NCBI RefSeq assembly: GCF_005144865.1
Contig: NZ_SWFM01000002.1
Coordinates: forward strand, 186,001 to 250,000
Direction: 5' to 3'
From: Guptibacillus hwajinpoensis
Lineage (GTDB): Bacteria > Bacillota > Bacilli > Bacillales > Guptibacillaceae
Length of the DNA stretch: 64,000 bases
Below are positions 1 to 14,536 of the stretch, in pieces. Numbering within the stretch: position 1 is the first letter of the stretch; each line of letters opens with the position of its first letter. Under the pieces are notes generated by a model. It was not told the origin of the DNA. It did not search any database and saw only the letters and a program-made list of their open reading frames with translations. The position numbers were made by a program, and so were the translations under genes.

Positions 1-659
1 CCAAAAGCTTGATCAGGAGAAACAATATCATTTGCCGTTACATTTCCAATTGCATTGTAACGGAAGCGAATTCCAAAGTTATTTGATAACCAATCAGAGC
101 TCGTCACTCCTTGCATTGCTTCAGAAGCCGCTTCTTCTGAACCCATACCTTTCGTAGGATTAGACCAGGCACCTCTTCTGTAACCATTGAAGATCTCTGA
201 AGAATCAAAGCGGTTTTTATTTCGATCGGCATTGTAATGATCCGCTACAAAGAAAATACTTCCGCCATTTTGAACGTACTGAAGCATCGCTTCTTGTTCA
301 GATGCTTTATAAGGAATATTCGCTTCTCCAACGATAAAAACTTCATATGTATTCAAATCTGCAAGAGTTAGCGGGGAGTCTTTTCGTAATTCTTTTACAT
401 GATGACCTTCATTTGCTAAAGCGTTCCCAAGATCAGAGAAAGCACCATCAATAACCCAATCTGCTGCACCTGCTGTTTGACCATGAGTGTTATCAAACAA
501 AATGTCTTTTCCGCTTGGAGTACCTACAGGTGAGATTTCCGGAGCTGGATCGGCTGGACCTTCCGCATACGCTTCATCAGCTATCGGTGTGAGAACAGTT
601 GAGAGACTTAGAGCGAACACAGTGACAAGATTGAAAATGGACCAATTCTTTTTTTGCAC
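1..659 (-). CDS. Secreted protein with glutamine-amidotransferase-like (DUF4350-type) domain, partial
   Basis: Reading the minus strand from a GTG at 659 gives 219 codons with no stop before the window edge, so the C-terminus lies outside. The start is fixed by AAGGAGGAT at 667-675, about 9 nt upstream. The first ~32 residues are a signal peptide (Lys-rich start, hydrophobic core, a likely cut after AYA). The mature part opens with ILFDNTHGQTAGAADW and contains YEVFIVGEANIPY and GGSIFFVADHYNADRNKNRF, the alternating strand/loop pattern of the class I amidotransferase-like fold used for sugar or peptide binding. I recall similar proteins in other Bacillus, often labelled DNA-binding or lamin-tail proteins, but I cannot assign an activity. 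Like the proteins at 44.7-64 kb it is exported; whether it also carries a wall anchor cannot be seen. Confidence 0.8.
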   Translation of the reverse strand, partial: MQKKNWSIFNLVTVFALSLSTVLTPIADEAYAEGPADPAPEISPVGTPSGKDILFDNTHGQTAGAADWVIDGAFSDLGNALANEGHHVKELRKDSPLTLADLNTYEVFIVGEANIPYKASEQEAMLQYVQNGGSIFFVADHYNADRNKNRFDSSEIFNGYRRGAWSNPTKGMGSEEAASEAMQGVTSSDWLSNNFGIRFRYNAIGNVTANDIVSPDQAF

Positions 660-935
660 TTACATCATCCTCCTTAGAAGTTAACTGGTACTTCTGTATC
701 CTAACGAAGGAATATTAAAAGAATATTAACAAAATATGTTGAATTTTGTTTAATTGAAATATTTCAAGAATTAAATGGAAAAGGAATAGGTCATTTATCA
801 TTGATTTTGAGTATATCTTAATAGGTCTTCCTAATGGTATTTTGAAGCTGACATCTTGGTGTTACTGGAAATAGAAGGATTTAAAGGGATATATAGTTTG
901 AAATAACATTTTCCTACTAAATCGTTACATAATAA

Positions 936-962
936 AAAGCCGCTGAGAAATCAGCGGCTTTG
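936..962 (-). terminator. Rho-independent terminator of hflKC
   Basis: Perfect 11-bp stem AAAGCCGCTGA / TCAGCGGCTTT with a GAAA-type loop, followed on the minus strand by a T-run. It lies 10 nt after the hflC stop. The remaining part of the 660-971 gap is AT-rich and I see nothing else definite in it; it must hold the promoter of the gene at 1-659. Confidence 0.9.
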
Positions 963-971
963 TCTTTGGCG

Positions 972-1904
972 TTATTCGGTAATTCCTTGTAGCAGTCTTG
1001 CGTATGGAGAATCAGCTGGCAACATTATAACCGTTTCGTCATTTAGCGTTGTCTTATAAGATTCAAGCGTTCTGTATAGCTCGTAGAACTCAGGATCCTT
1101 ACTGAATGCTTTGTTGTAGATCTTCGCAGCTTCAGATTCACCTTCTGCGCGTATTTCCTGTGCATCAGCATCTGCTTTTGCTAGAATCGTATCGACTTCT
1201 TTGTCCGTTTCTGCTTTAATTCGGTCTGAATCAGCGTCACCCTGTGATAAGTATTCCTGAGCTTTCGATTCCCGTTCTGAAATCATGCGTTGGAACACCG
1301 ATTGTTCGTTTGCATCAGGGAGGTCTGTTCGTTTCATACGTACATCCGTTACTTGAATGCCATATGCGTCGCGCTCAAGCAATTTATTCACACGTTCGCG
1401 AACGTTGTCATTAAAACTACCTCGATTTGATTTTTCTTCGTTGATGATTTCTTCGTATTCCAATTGCCCTAGCTCTGAACGAATTACCGAGAAAATAAAT
1501 TCGCCCATTTTGGCTTCGGCGTTTTCAATTGTCCTGGCGTTCGTAATCATATCCTTGGGATCGCTAACAGACCAAACAGCATAATTGTCTACCGTCATTC
1601 GTTTTTTATCCCTAGTCGTAATTTCCTCAGGATTTACATCATATAGCATCTTGTATTTAGGTAGGGTCGTGACAGACTGAATAAATGGAATCTTAAATTT
1701 CAATCCTGGCTCTGTTTCAATTGTTACAACATCACCAAACTGTCGAATAACTTTATATTCTCCTTCTTTCACGACGAACACTGTGCTGAAAAAGGCGCCG
1801 ATGATCATAATAAGCAGAACGATGAGCAATACACTTTTGACGATTTTACGTGGATTCATGTTCCGACGATGCTCATCCATATTAAATACGTTTTGATCAC
1901 TCAT
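972..1904 (-). CDS. hflC: HflC, SPFH-domain membrane protease modulator
   Basis: About 310 residues: one membrane segment at ~22-45, then a band-7/SPFH domain (VFVVKEGEYKVIRQFG onward) and a long charged helix rich in Glu, Ala and Asp (~190-270) that forms the coiled-coil wall of HflKC assemblies. HflC pairs with HflK in the membrane and modulates the FtsH protease. The ATG at 1904 is preferred over the in-frame GTG at 1913 because GAAGGGA lies about 10 nt before it and only 2 nt before the GTG. The gene overlaps the end of hflK by 8 nt, so the two are translationally coupled. A terminator follows directly. Confidence 0.93.
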   Translation of the reverse strand: MSDQNVFNMDEHRRNMNPRKIVKSVLLIVLLIMIIGAFFSTVFVVKEGEYKVIRQFGDVVTIETEPGLKFKIPFIQSVTTLPKYKMLYDVNPEEITTRDKKRMTVDNYAVWSVSDPKDMITNARTIENAEAKMGEFIFSVIRSELGQLEYEEIINEEKSNRGSFNDNVRERVNKLLERDAYGIQVTDVRMKRTDLPDANEQSVFQRMISERESKAQEYLSQGDADSDRIKAETDKEVDTILAKADADAQEIRAEGESEAAKIYNKAFSKDPEFYELYRTLESYKTTLNDETVIMLPADSPYARLLQGITE

Positions 1905-2853
1905 TCGTTTCACTTCCCTTCGGCTTTTCAGTCTCAGTCTTTGCCGGCTGAATTGGCAAGTACTTTACCGTGTCTCCGCCTTCATCTGTAATGTAGATTT
2001 TCGTATCAGGGAGTACTTCTTCAAGCGTTTCTAGGACAAGACGCTGTCGTGTAATATCAGGATTGCTTTTATATTCGTTGTACAACGCGTTGAACGTTGC
2101 AACGTCTCCGCGGGCTTGCTCAATTCGCTGTGCTTTATCACCTTCAGCCCTTGATATACGTGCATCCTTCTGACCTTCCACAACGCTTAGTTCCTGGTTC
2201 TTATATTTTCTAGCACCATAAATCGTTGTTTCCTTCTGTTCACGAGCATCTACTACGTTCGTGAAGGCTTTACGTACTTCATCATTCGGAAGTTCAACAT
2301 CCTGGAGCTTTACATCTAGAATTGAGATTCCAATCTCATATCGATCAATTAATTTCGTTAGAATATCACGCACATTTCCCTCAATTTCCGCTTTTCCTGA
2401 TGTGAGTGCTTCGTCAATTTCAGAGCTTCCGATGACGCCCCTTAGTGAAGCTGATGTTGCGTTATAAAGAATTTCTTTCGGTTCGTCTGAGTAGTAGAGA
2501 AATTGTTTAGGGTTCGTAATTCGCCACTGAACTACGAGATCAGCGAGAACGATGTTTTCATCCCCAGTAACCATTTTCGTTTCTTCTGGATAGTCGACGA
2601 TCTCACCATCTTCCTCATCATAACCAAACGTTAAGCTGAACGTTTCCCTTGGCAGAATATCTACCTGTTGTATTGGCCATGGCAACTTGAAGTGAAGCCC
2701 GGCTTCGCTAATTTCTTCATCTACCTTTCCGAATGTCATAATAACCGCCTGTTCAGATTCATCGACTGTATACCAGCTTGTAACAAGAACTACCCCTAAT
2801 AAAAGAAACAGAACGATGGACCCTGATAGGATGACGATTTTTCTTTGTGACAT
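1897..2853 (-). CDS. hflK: HflK, SPFH-domain membrane protease modulator
   Basis: 318 residues: one N-terminal membrane helix (~8-28, IVLFLLLGVVLVTSW), then an SPFH domain (DESEQAVIMTFGKVDEE, LPWPIQQVDILPRETF) and a C-terminal charged helix (~210-290). It forms a hetero-oligomer with HflC around FtsH. The start at 2853 was chosen over a longer reading because GGGGGG lies 6-7 nt upstream and the membrane helix then sits at the usual place. First gene of a two-gene operon divergent from ywlE; the 155-bp gap to ywlE must hold both promoters. Confidence 0.93.
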   Translation of the reverse strand: MSQRKIVILSGSIVLFLLLGVVLVTSWYTVDESEQAVIMTFGKVDEEISEAGLHFKLPWPIQQVDILPRETFSLTFGYDEEDGEIVDYPEETKMVTGDENIVLADLVVQWRITNPKQFLYYSDEPKEILYNATSASLRGVIGSSEIDEALTSGKAEIEGNVRDILTKLIDRYEIGISILDVKLQDVELPNDEVRKAFTNVVDAREQKETTIYGARKYKNQELSVVEGQKDARISRAEGDKAQRIEQARGDVATFNALYNEYKSNPDITRQRLVLETLEEVLPDTKIYITDEGGDTVKYLPIQPAKTETEKPKGSETNE

Positions 2854-3008
2854 ATGGTTTCCCCCCCTTAATTTGCTTATAGCAAGTATTACGTACAGGT
2901 AACAAAAAGGTTTCATAAGTCCCACAATTTTTCACATTGATTCTAGTTTGATAGAGGGTGGATTTATCCACGGCCATCTCTCATAATAAAGAGAGAAGGG
3001 AAGTGGTC

Positions 3009-3641
3009 ATGGTGAGAGTTTTATTCGTATGCACAGGAAACACATGCCGCAGTCCAATGGCGGAAGTCGTTTTGAAGAATAAAGACGTTAATATTGAAGC
3101 AAAATCAGCAGGCGTTTTTGCAGCAAATGGCGCTCCAGCTAGTCGACAGGTAGAGATCCTGTTTGAGGAAAAGAATGTTCCGTTCAATCATACGGCTCAA
3201 ATGCTTGATCGACAGCTTGCAGAGTGGGGAGACATTGTTCTGACGATGACAAGTAGTCACAAAGCACTCGTTCTAAGAGATTTCCCAGAGCTTGCTGAGA
3301 ACGTCTATACATTGAAAGAATTTGCAGTCGGTGAAGATGAAGAGAAATACAATACGTATCAGCAAAAAGCGGCTGAAGTTGAAATGAAGCGTGCGGCTTT
3401 CTTACATGATATTACGAGCTTCGAAGGCGAAGCAGAGCAAACGAAGCGTGAACAATTTGAGGCAGAGCTCAAGAAGGATCTTGAAGAACTACAGTTACTT
3501 GAGCAACAGCTTCCTTCATTGGATATTTCCGATCCATTCGGTGGTACGATCGAACAGTATCGGGAAACATATGCTGAAATTGAAGCGGCAATTGAACGAA
3601 TGATTGAACGAGTAAATCAAGATAACGGTATGGAGGAATAA
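3009..3641 (+). CDS. ywlE: Low-molecular-weight protein phosphatase, protein-arginine phosphatase YwlE type
   Basis: 210 residues. The N-terminus VLFVCTGNTCRSPMAE is the LMW phosphatase P-loop (C-x5-R-S); SDPFGGTIEQYRE near the end carries the catalytic Asp. The Thr in the P-loop (GNTCRS) is the residue linked to phospho-arginine selectivity in the YwlE group, and the neighbourhood (rpiB, ywlG, glyA) is that of Bacillus ywlE. Known YwlE proteins are ~150 residues; here about 62 extra, strongly charged residues (~110-172, rich in Glu, Lys, Gln) sit between the TLKEF strand and the DPFGG motif and look like a helical hairpin or coiled coil. Start ATG 3009 follows AAGGG by 8 nt. The operon continues into rpiB after 2 nt. 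Confidence 0.87.
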   Translation: MVRVLFVCTGNTCRSPMAEVVLKNKDVNIEAKSAGVFAANGAPASRQVEILFEEKNVPFNHTAQMLDRQLAEWGDIVLTMTSSHKALVLRDFPELAENVYTLKEFAVGEDEEKYNTYQQKAAEVEMKRAAFLHDITSFEGEAEQTKREQFEAELKKDLEELQLLEQQLPSLDISDPFGGTIEQYRETYAEIEAAIERMIERVNQDNGMEE

Positions 3642-3643
3642 TT

Positions 3644-4087
3644 ATGCGAGTAGCAATTGGAGCAGATCATGCTGGTGTTAATATTAAAGAAGACATTGTT
3701 CATGTGATTAAAGAACTTGGGATGGACGTTATAGATCTAGGGTGTGATTGCAATGATTCAGTCGATTACCCGGATTACGCCATTCCCGTTGCTGAAAAAG
3801 TGGCTTCTGGTGAAGCGGACCGTGGGATTTTGATCTGTGGCACAGGCATCGGAATGTCGATTGCCGCTAACAAAGTGAGCGGAATTCGCTGCGCACTTGT
3901 TCATGATCTTTTCAGTGCGAAAGCAACGAGACTTCACAACGACTCTAACGTGCTTGCCATGGGTGAGCGTATTATCGGACCTGGGCTTGCTTCAGAAATC
4001 GCAAAGGTGTGGCTAGAAACCGAGTATGAAGCTGGGCGTCATGCTAAACGTGTTAGTAAAATAACAGAGTATGAAGCAAGAGCATAA
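3644..4087 (+). CDS. rpiB: Ribose-5-phosphate isomerase B
   Basis: 147 residues, usual length for RpiB/LacAB enzymes. Conserved GADHAG near the N-terminus, ICGTGIGMSIAANK with the catalytic Cys65, and HNDSNVLAMGERI. It interconverts ribose-5-phosphate and ribulose-5-phosphate in the pentose phosphate pathway. Only 2 nt separate it from ywlE and its 3' end contains the ribosome binding site of ywlG, so the three genes form an operon, as in other Bacillus. Confidence 0.95.
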   Translation: MRVAIGADHAGVNIKEDIVHVIKELGMDVIDLGCDCNDSVDYPDYAIPVAEKVASGEADRGILICGTGIGMSIAANKVSGIRCALVHDLFSAKATRLHNDSNVLAMGERIIGPGLASEIAKVWLETEYEAGRHAKRVSKITEYEARA

Positions 4088-4100
4088 GGAGGCGTTACGT

Positions 4101-4670
4101 ATGGAGGAGCAAGTGCGTCATCTCGCGCAACATACGCTTGAAGCACTACAGGATCTTCAAGTGGATGCGCGACTTTCGAATCGTCACTTACTTGTAATAG
4201 GAATGAGTTCAAGTGAAGTCATAGGTGAGCGTATTGGAACAGCTGGTACAACTTCTGCTGCAGAGGTCATCTACGAAAGTGTTCACTCCTTTCAGAAGGA
4301 AACGGGTGTTCAACTTGCGTTTCAATGCTGTGAGCATTTAAATCGTGCCCTTGTTGTAGAACGTGAGACAGCATACGCGAAAGGCTATGATATTGTAGCG
4401 GCTGTTCCAACGATGCGAGCAGGTGGCTCCATGGCGACGCTTGCGTATTCACAAATGAGTGATCCTGTCCTAGTAGAGTTCATTTCTGCTGATGCCGGAA
4501 TCGATATCGGTGATACGTTTATTGGTATGCACATTAGGCACGTAGCAGTACCTGTAAGGAGCAGACATAAGTCAATTGGACATGCCCATTTAACGATGGC
4601 GCGATCAAGGCCAAAGTTAATAGGTGGAGAACGAGCGTCGTATCTTGGGAAAAATGAGCACTGTTTTTAG
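4101..4670 (+). CDS. ywlG: TIGR01440/DUF436 family protein YwlG
   Basis: 189 residues starting at ATG 4101, set by AAGGAGG at about 4086-4092; a longer reading from 4071 lacks a binding site. Belongs to the DUF436 family (HLLVIGMSSSEVIGERIG; AAVPTMRAGGSMATLAY; IDIGDTFIGMHIRHVAVPVR), which is always found between rpiB and glyA in Bacillaceae. No reaction is established for this family, so the function stays open. Last gene of the ywlE-rpiB-ywlG operon; glyA has its own promoter-like sequence downstream. Confidence 0.9.
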   Translation: MEEQVRHLAQHTLEALQDLQVDARLSNRHLLVIGMSSSEVIGERIGTAGTTSAAEVIYESVHSFQKETGVQLAFQCCEHLNRALVVERETAYAKGYDIVAAVPTMRAGGSMATLAYSQMSDPVLVEFISADAGIDIGDTFIGMHIRHVAVPVRSRHKSIGHAHLTMARSRPKLIGGERASYLGKNEHCF

Positions 4671-4727
4671 ACTCAAAACCGAACGATAATTTAGTCAATT
4701 AATTTAATATACGGTTCCGTACTTCTA

Positions 4728-4736
4728 TGGTACAAT
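4728..4736 (+). promoter_or_regulatory. Possible extended -10 promoter of glyA
   Basis: TGGTACAAT at 4728-4736 fits an extended -10 element (TG-N-TACAAT). No good -35 hexamer is present; a short palindrome ACGGTTCCGT lies at 4711-4720. It is 72 nt upstream of the glyA start. Confidence 0.35.
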
Positions 4737-4807
4737 GCAAACTAGATTGAATCACTCCTGTTCGTGCAAACGAATGGAAATTTGTGTGGGATGGAAAGGG
4801 GATATCA

Positions 4808-6055
4808 ATGCAAAACCTAGCAAAGCAGGATCAAGAACTTTTACAGGCAATGAAAGACGAGCTTGGTAGACAGCGCAGCAAGATTGAACTAATCGCATCA
4901 GAGAACTTTGTGTCACAAGCCGTTATGGAGGCTCAAGGGTCAGTTCTAACAAACAAATATGCGGAAGGCTATCCTGGCCGTCGTTATTATGGTGGCTGTG
5001 AATATGTCGATGTCGCAGAAAATATTGCAAGAGATCGCGCGAAGCAGTTATTTGGCGCAGATCATGTGAACGTTCAGCCTCACTCAGGTGCACAGGCGAA
5101 TATGGCTGTTTATTTCACGATCCTTGAGCAGGGAGATACTGTTCTAGGAATGAACCTTTCACACGGCGGACATCTCACACACGGAAGCCCAGTTAACTTC
5201 AGTGGCGTCCAGTATAACTTCGTTGAGTATGGCGTAGACAAAGACTCCGAGCGTATTAACTACGATGATGTTCTGGAAAAAGCAAAAACACATCGTCCGA
5301 AATTAATTGTAGCTGGAGCTAGCGCCTATCCACGTGAAATCGATTTTAAACGATTCCGTGAAATTGCAGATGAAGTAGATGCTTACTTAATGGTCGATAT
5401 GGCGCATATTGCAGGTCTAGTAGCAACAGGACATCATCCTAACCCTGTCCCATATGCAGACTTTGTTACAACAACAACACACAAAACGCTCCGTGGCCCT
5501 CGTGGAGGAATGATCCTCTGTAAAGAAGAGTATGCGAAGAAAATTGATAAGTCGATCTTCCCTGGTATCCAGGGTGGACCACTCATGCACGTTATCGCTG
5601 CTAAAGCAGTAGCATTCGGTGAAGCACTTTCTGATGAGTTTAAAGCTTATTCTGAGGAAGTCATTTCTAACGCAAGAAAGCTAGCTTCAGCTCTTGAAAA
5701 AGAAGGCATCAACCTTGTATCAAATGGTACGGATAACCATCTTGTGCTTCTAAATCTACAGAGCCTTGATATTACAGGTAAAGTAGCTGAAAAAGCTCTT
5801 GATGATATTGGGATTACAACAAACAAGAATACCATTCCATTTGATCTACAAAGTCCATTTGTCACAAGCGGTCTGAGGATTGGAACAGCAGCCGTGACAT
5901 CTCGTGGTTTTGGAGAAGCAGAAATGGTAGAAATCGCAAGCATCATCGGCGATGTACTAAAAGACCTCGAAAACGAAGATGTTCTTAAAAAAGCAGAAGA
6001 GCGTGTTCAAGCACTGACTGATAAGTTTCCAATGTATGAGGAACTAACTTATTAA
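4808..6055 (+). CDS. glyA: Serine hydroxymethyltransferase
   Basis: 415 residues, standard length. [28 protein letters not shown] and [15 protein letters not shown] are family signatures; Lys226 in the last motif is the PLP Schiff-base lysine. The enzyme transfers the hydroxymethyl group between serine and tetrahydrofolate, giving glycine and methylene-THF for one-carbon metabolism. ATG 4808 follows GAAAGGGGA at the right distance; a 24-bp longer reading does not. Followed by a 130-bp intergenic repeat and then a terminator, so it is probably transcribed alone. Confidence 0.97.
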   Translation: MQNLAKQDQELLQAMKDELGRQRSKIELIASENFVSQAVMEAQGSVLTNKYAEGYPGRRYYGGCEYVDVAENIARDRAKQLFGADHVNVQPHSGAQANMAVYFTILEQGDTVLGMNLSHGGHLTHGSPVNFSGVQYNFVEYGVDKDSERINYDDVLEKAKTHRPKLIVAGASAYPREIDFKRFREIADEVDAYLMVDMAHIAGLVATGHHPNPVPYADFVTTTTHKTLRGPRGGMILCKEEYAKKIDKSIFPGIQGGPLMHVIAAKAVAFGEALSDEFKAYSEEVISNARKLASALEKEGINLVSNGTDNHLVLLNLQSLDITGKVAEKALDDIGITTNKNTIPFDLQSPFVTSGLRIGTAAVTSRGFGEAEMVEIASIIGDVLKDLENEDVLKKAEERVQALTDKFPMYEELTY

Positions 6056-6100
6056 ATAGATTTTTTCTAGACTGTTTTCAACATTGATGTTATAAAGTGG

Positions 6101-6230
6101 TTGATTTCCGCTCCAGGATGCTCGCTTTCCGCGGGGCGGGCGGTGAGCCTCCTCGTCGCTAACGCTCCTGTGGGGTCTCACCTGTCCCGCTAGTCCCGCA
6201 GGAGTCGAGCATCCTTCCGCTCCAATCAGC
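6101..6230 (+). repeat. ~130-bp palindromic intergenic repeat, copy 1 (full)
   Basis: Begins TTGATTTCCGCTCC and ends CCGCTCCAATCAGC. Inner arms AGGATGCTCG and CGAGCATCCT are complementary, as are TCCTGTGGG-like and CCCGCAGGA-like segments inside, so the element can fold as a multi-armed hairpin. Same family as the copies at 7201, 15401, 27354, 31428, 34925, 37216 and 40100. Confidence 0.9.
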
Positions 6231-6291
6231 TATGTGTGGCTTTTTATACAAAACCTTCAAGAATAACATCATTTTTAGTTAAATAGTTTCT

Positions 6292-6326
6292 AAAGCCGGA
6301 AGAACACAAACTTCCGGCTTTTTTAT
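6292..6326 (+). terminator. Rho-independent terminator after glyA
   Basis: Stem AAAGCCGGAAG / CTTCCGGCTTT with a short A-rich loop and a T-run. It lies beyond the intergenic repeat, about 240 nt after the glyA stop. Confidence 0.85.
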
Positions 6327-6389
6327 AGGGCTATTGGAAGCTTTTAAGCAAGGAGCATAATTGTGAATATTTCATCATCTTATAAAACC

Positions 6390-6418
6390 TTGAACCGAAG
6401 CGTATTTTTCTGTAAAAT
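6390..6418 (+). promoter_or_regulatory. upp: Predicted sigma-A promoter of upp
   Basis: TTGAAC (6390-6395), 17-nt spacer, TAAAAT (6413-6418). About 50 nt upstream of the upp start codon. Confidence 0.6.
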
Positions 6419-6468
6419 TGCGAAGAAGATTTGTGAACGAAAACAACTTGAAAAGGGGAGTGCATACG

Positions 6469-7098
6469 ATGGGTAAAGTATACGTGTTCGATCATCCATT
6501 GATTCAGCATAAGCTTACATACATTCGTGACGAGAAAACAGGAACGAAAGAATTCCGTGAACTTGTTGATGAAGTAGCTGCACTAATGGCTTATGAAATT
6601 ACAAGAGAGCTTCCAACTGAAGAAGTAATGGTGAAAACACCAGTAACAGAAGCAAAATCGAAAGTACTTTCTGGTAAGAAGCTTGGACTTGTACCAATCC
6701 TTAGAGCGGGTCTTGGTATGACAGACGGCATTCTGAAGCTAATCCCAGCTGCAAAAGTAGGGCATGTTGGCCTTTACCGTGATCCTGAAACACTCCAGCC
6801 AGTTGAATACTACGTAAAGCTTCCACCTGATATCGAAGAGCGTGAATTCATCGTAATTGATCCAATGCTCGCAACTGGTGGGTCTGCTGTTGAAGCGATC
6901 AACTCCCTTAAGAAGCGCGGAGCAAAGAACATTAAGATGATGTGCCTTATTGCGGCACCTGAAGGCGTTGAGCTTCTAAATGAAGCGCACCCTGATGTTG
7001 ATATTTACATCGCAGGTCTTGATGAGAAACTGAACGAAAAAGGATATATTGTTCCTGGTCTTGGTGATGCCGGTGACCGTCTATATGGAACGAAGTAA
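6469..7098 (+). CDS. upp: Uracil phosphoribosyltransferase
   Basis: 209 residues, identical in length to other Bacillus Upp. The PRPP-binding loop is [15 protein letters not shown] and the uracil-binding end is [13 protein letters not shown]. It makes UMP from uracil and PRPP in pyrimidine salvage. ATG 6469 is set by AAAGGGGAG about 8 nt upstream; an upstream in-frame start at 6418 would overlap the promoter. Own promoter and own terminator, so monocistronic, in the usual place between glyA and atp. Confidence 0.96.
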   Translation: MGKVYVFDHPLIQHKLTYIRDEKTGTKEFRELVDEVAALMAYEITRELPTEEVMVKTPVTEAKSKVLSGKKLGLVPILRAGLGMTDGILKLIPAAKVGHVGLYRDPETLQPVEYYVKLPPDIEEREFIVIDPMLATGGSAVEAINSLKKRGAKNIKMMCLIAAPEGVELLNEAHPDVDIYIAGLDEKLNEKGYIVPGLGDAGDRLYGTK

Positions 7099-7111
7099 AA
7101 AATAAAGAATT

Positions 7112-7148
7112 AAGAGCCTCCCCTATTTCATATTGGTGGAGGCTTTTA
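7112..7148 (+). terminator. Rho-independent terminator of upp
   Basis: Stem AGAGCCTCC / GGAGGCTTT with a loop of about 17 nt and a short T-run, 14 nt after the upp stop. Confidence 0.8.
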
Positions 7149-7200
7149 GTGTTGATTCATCTCTAATCGGATGTTGTTATTGAAATTTAAAACCACACTT

Positions 7201-7270
7201 AGCTGATTGGAGCGGAAGGAGGCTCACCGCCCGCACCAAGGAAAGCGAGCATCCTGGAGCGGAAATCAAC
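7201..7270 (-). repeat. Intergenic repeat, copy 2 (70-bp half element)
   Basis: Both ends of the ~130-bp repeat are kept (AGCTGATTGGAGCGGAA and GGAGCGGAAATCAAC) but roughly half of the middle is absent. It keeps the arm GGAGGCTCACCGCCCGCACC. Complementary in content to the half element at 15401-15474, which keeps the other arm. Confidence 0.8.
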
Positions 7271-7371
7271 AGCACTATTATTTTTTTGATAAGAGCTTAT
7301 TACTTAAAGGAAGAGCGGATTTTGTCGGATGACTGTAAATGTGAAAGAATAGTGACAATATTCGATACGAT

Positions 7372-7398
7372 AAAACAGGGAATCATTCCCTGTTTTTG
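7372..7398 (+). terminator. Terminator-like hairpin upstream of the atp operon
   Basis: AAAACAGGGAATCATTCCCTGTTTTT: a perfect AAAACAGGGA/TCCCTGTTTT stem with a 3-5 nt loop and a T-run. No gene ends directly before it; it may insulate the atp promoter from upstream transcription. Confidence 0.65.
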
Positions 7399-7506
7399 AA
7401 TAATAAATCAAGTCAGCTCTTGAAAGCGCTACTATGCCTTGTGATGCTGGGTTTTATGAATTAAATTCTATTTGTGAATTTGATCACACCATTTCCCCCA
7501 AACACA

Positions 7507-7535
7507 TTGACATGAACAAGACCCTATTGTAGACT
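7507..7535 (+). promoter_or_regulatory. Predicted sigma-A promoter of the atp operon
   Basis: TTGACA (7507-7512), 17-nt spacer, TAGACT (7530-7535). The first atp ribosome binding site lies ~70 nt downstream. The perfect -35 is in keeping with a strongly expressed operon. Confidence 0.65.
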
Positions 7536-7618
7536 TACAAAGGGTATAGTGATAAGGTTTTCATTTGCTCTACATAACCTTTCAAACGACTTACCTTTTT
7601 AGAAAAGGGGCGCTTAAT

Positions 7619-7816
7619 TTGAAGGCGATGGCAATCTATACAACGATCCTTTCTTACTTAGTTGGATCAATTCTTACCGGAGTATTTCTTGGTAAATGGA
7701 TAGACAGCCTTTTCGACACCTTTCCACTTTTTCTAGTCATTGGGCTTTTACTTGGTCTAGGTGGTGGGATATATGGTTTGGTACGTCTTCTACATAAGTT
7801 TACAGGGGAAGATTAG
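7619..7816 (+). CDS. atpZ: AtpZ/AtpI-family small membrane protein, first gene of the atp operon
   Basis: 65 residues from a TTG at 7619, chosen because AAAAGGGG lies 8 nt upstream; the next ATG (7628) has poor spacing and the longer reading starts inside unlikely leader sequence. Two hydrophobic segments (~6-25 and ~33-55) with a Gly-rich LLLGLGGGIYGL turn match the short ATPase gene-1/AtpZ family. Proposed roles are Mg2+ transport or assembly help for the F1Fo ATP synthase. It ends one base before atpI. Confidence 0.75.
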   Translation: MKAMAIYTTILSYLVGSILTGVFLGKWIDSLFDTFPLFLVIGLLLGLGGGIYGLVRLLHKFTGED

Positions 7817-8915
<1,099 letters not shown>

Positions 8916-8961
8916 AACAAGGTATCAATGAGTTTTCATTATATAAAAAACTATTTTATGA

Positions 8962-9195
<234 letters not shown>

Positions 9196-9231
9196 TTAAA
9201 GAACTTTATAGTAATTTTGGATCGTTTCATG

Positions 9232-9267
9232 ATGGCGAAGAAAGTTTCGAAATGAAACCTTCGCCAT
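9232..9267 (+). promoter_or_regulatory. Hairpin between atpE and atpF
   Basis: ATGGCGAAG at 9232-9240 pairs with CTTCGCCAT at 9259-9267, with an inner GTTTC/GAAAC stem. No T-run of terminator quality follows. Its position after atpE suggests an mRNA stabilising or partial-attenuation element that sets high atpE output relative to the genes downstream. Confidence 0.6.
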
Positions 9268-9280
9268 TCGTTTTGTATGA

Positions 9281-10362
<1,082 letters not shown>

Positions 10363-10375
10363 AAGATAGGGGTGA

Positions 10376-11890
<1,515 letters not shown>

Positions 11891-11897
11891 GAGGGAT

Positions 11898-11913
11898 GCG
11901 GCGGAAACGCCGC
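11898..11913 (+). other. GC-rich tetraloop hairpin between atpA and atpG
   Basis: GCGGCG-GAAA-CGCCGC: six G-C pairs closed by a GNRA loop, 8 nt after the atpA stop and before the atpG binding site. Too short and without a T-run, so not a terminator; likely an mRNA stability or processing element. Confidence 0.6.
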
Positions 11914-11939
11914 GGCCAGCTTAAAAGGTGGTGAAATGA

Positions 11940-12803
<864 letters not shown>

Positions 12804-12808
12804 TAACG

Positions 12809-12924
12809 AAAAGCGAAGGGGACTGTCTGGTCCCGAAAAGCGCTGGAGGCTTTTCGAATGAATACGTTCTTTGTATTCAATCGAAAAGGTGAAGCGATCG
12901 AGGGTCCAGGAGCCGTAGCTAGAC
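12809..12924 (+). repeat. Structured intra-operon repeat, unit 1a
   Basis: Runs from AAAAGCGAAGG to GTAGCTAGAC. Contains the long hairpin CTTTTCGA...TGAATAC-GTTCTTT-GTATTCA...TCGAAAAG and outer arms around GGTCC/GGGTCC. A homologous unit (1b) follows in tandem and two more lie after atpD (14537, 14658). Base changes between copies keep pairing, see findings. Confidence 0.85.
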
Positions 12925-12927
12925 ACG

Positions 12928-13043
12928 AAAAGCGGAACGAGCCCGTTTAAATCCGCAGGTTGTTGGAAGCCATGAGAATGAGACGGTTTATGTCTCAATC
13001 GAATGGGTGAAACAGCCAGAGGATTTGGCTTGTGTAGCTAGAC
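12928..13043 (+). repeat. Structured intra-operon repeat, unit 1b
   Basis: Starts AAAAGCGG and ends TGTAGCTAGAC, same ends as unit 1a. Inner hairpin GAGAC-GGTTTAT-GTCTC; outer arms AAATCC and GGATTT pair, extended by GAGCC/GGCTT. Divergent in sequence from 1a but with the same layout, so the two are tandem members of one family. Confidence 0.8.
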
Positions 13044-13100
13044 AATACGACGATAAACCATAAATGCTTTTTGAAAGTTTTACTTTCAAAGGCAGCTTAA

Positions 13101-14531
<1,431 letters not shown>

Positions 14532-14536
14532 TAAGG

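Noticed and set aside
6101-6230. Insertion sequence or MITE with target duplication
   Set aside because: No transposase and no clear flanking direct repeat could be read; kept as an intergenic repeat of unknown spread mechanism.
7372-7398. Riboswitch or T-box before the atp operon
   Set aside because: Only a single perfect terminator-like hairpin; no conserved aptamer core. The atp promoter lies downstream of it.
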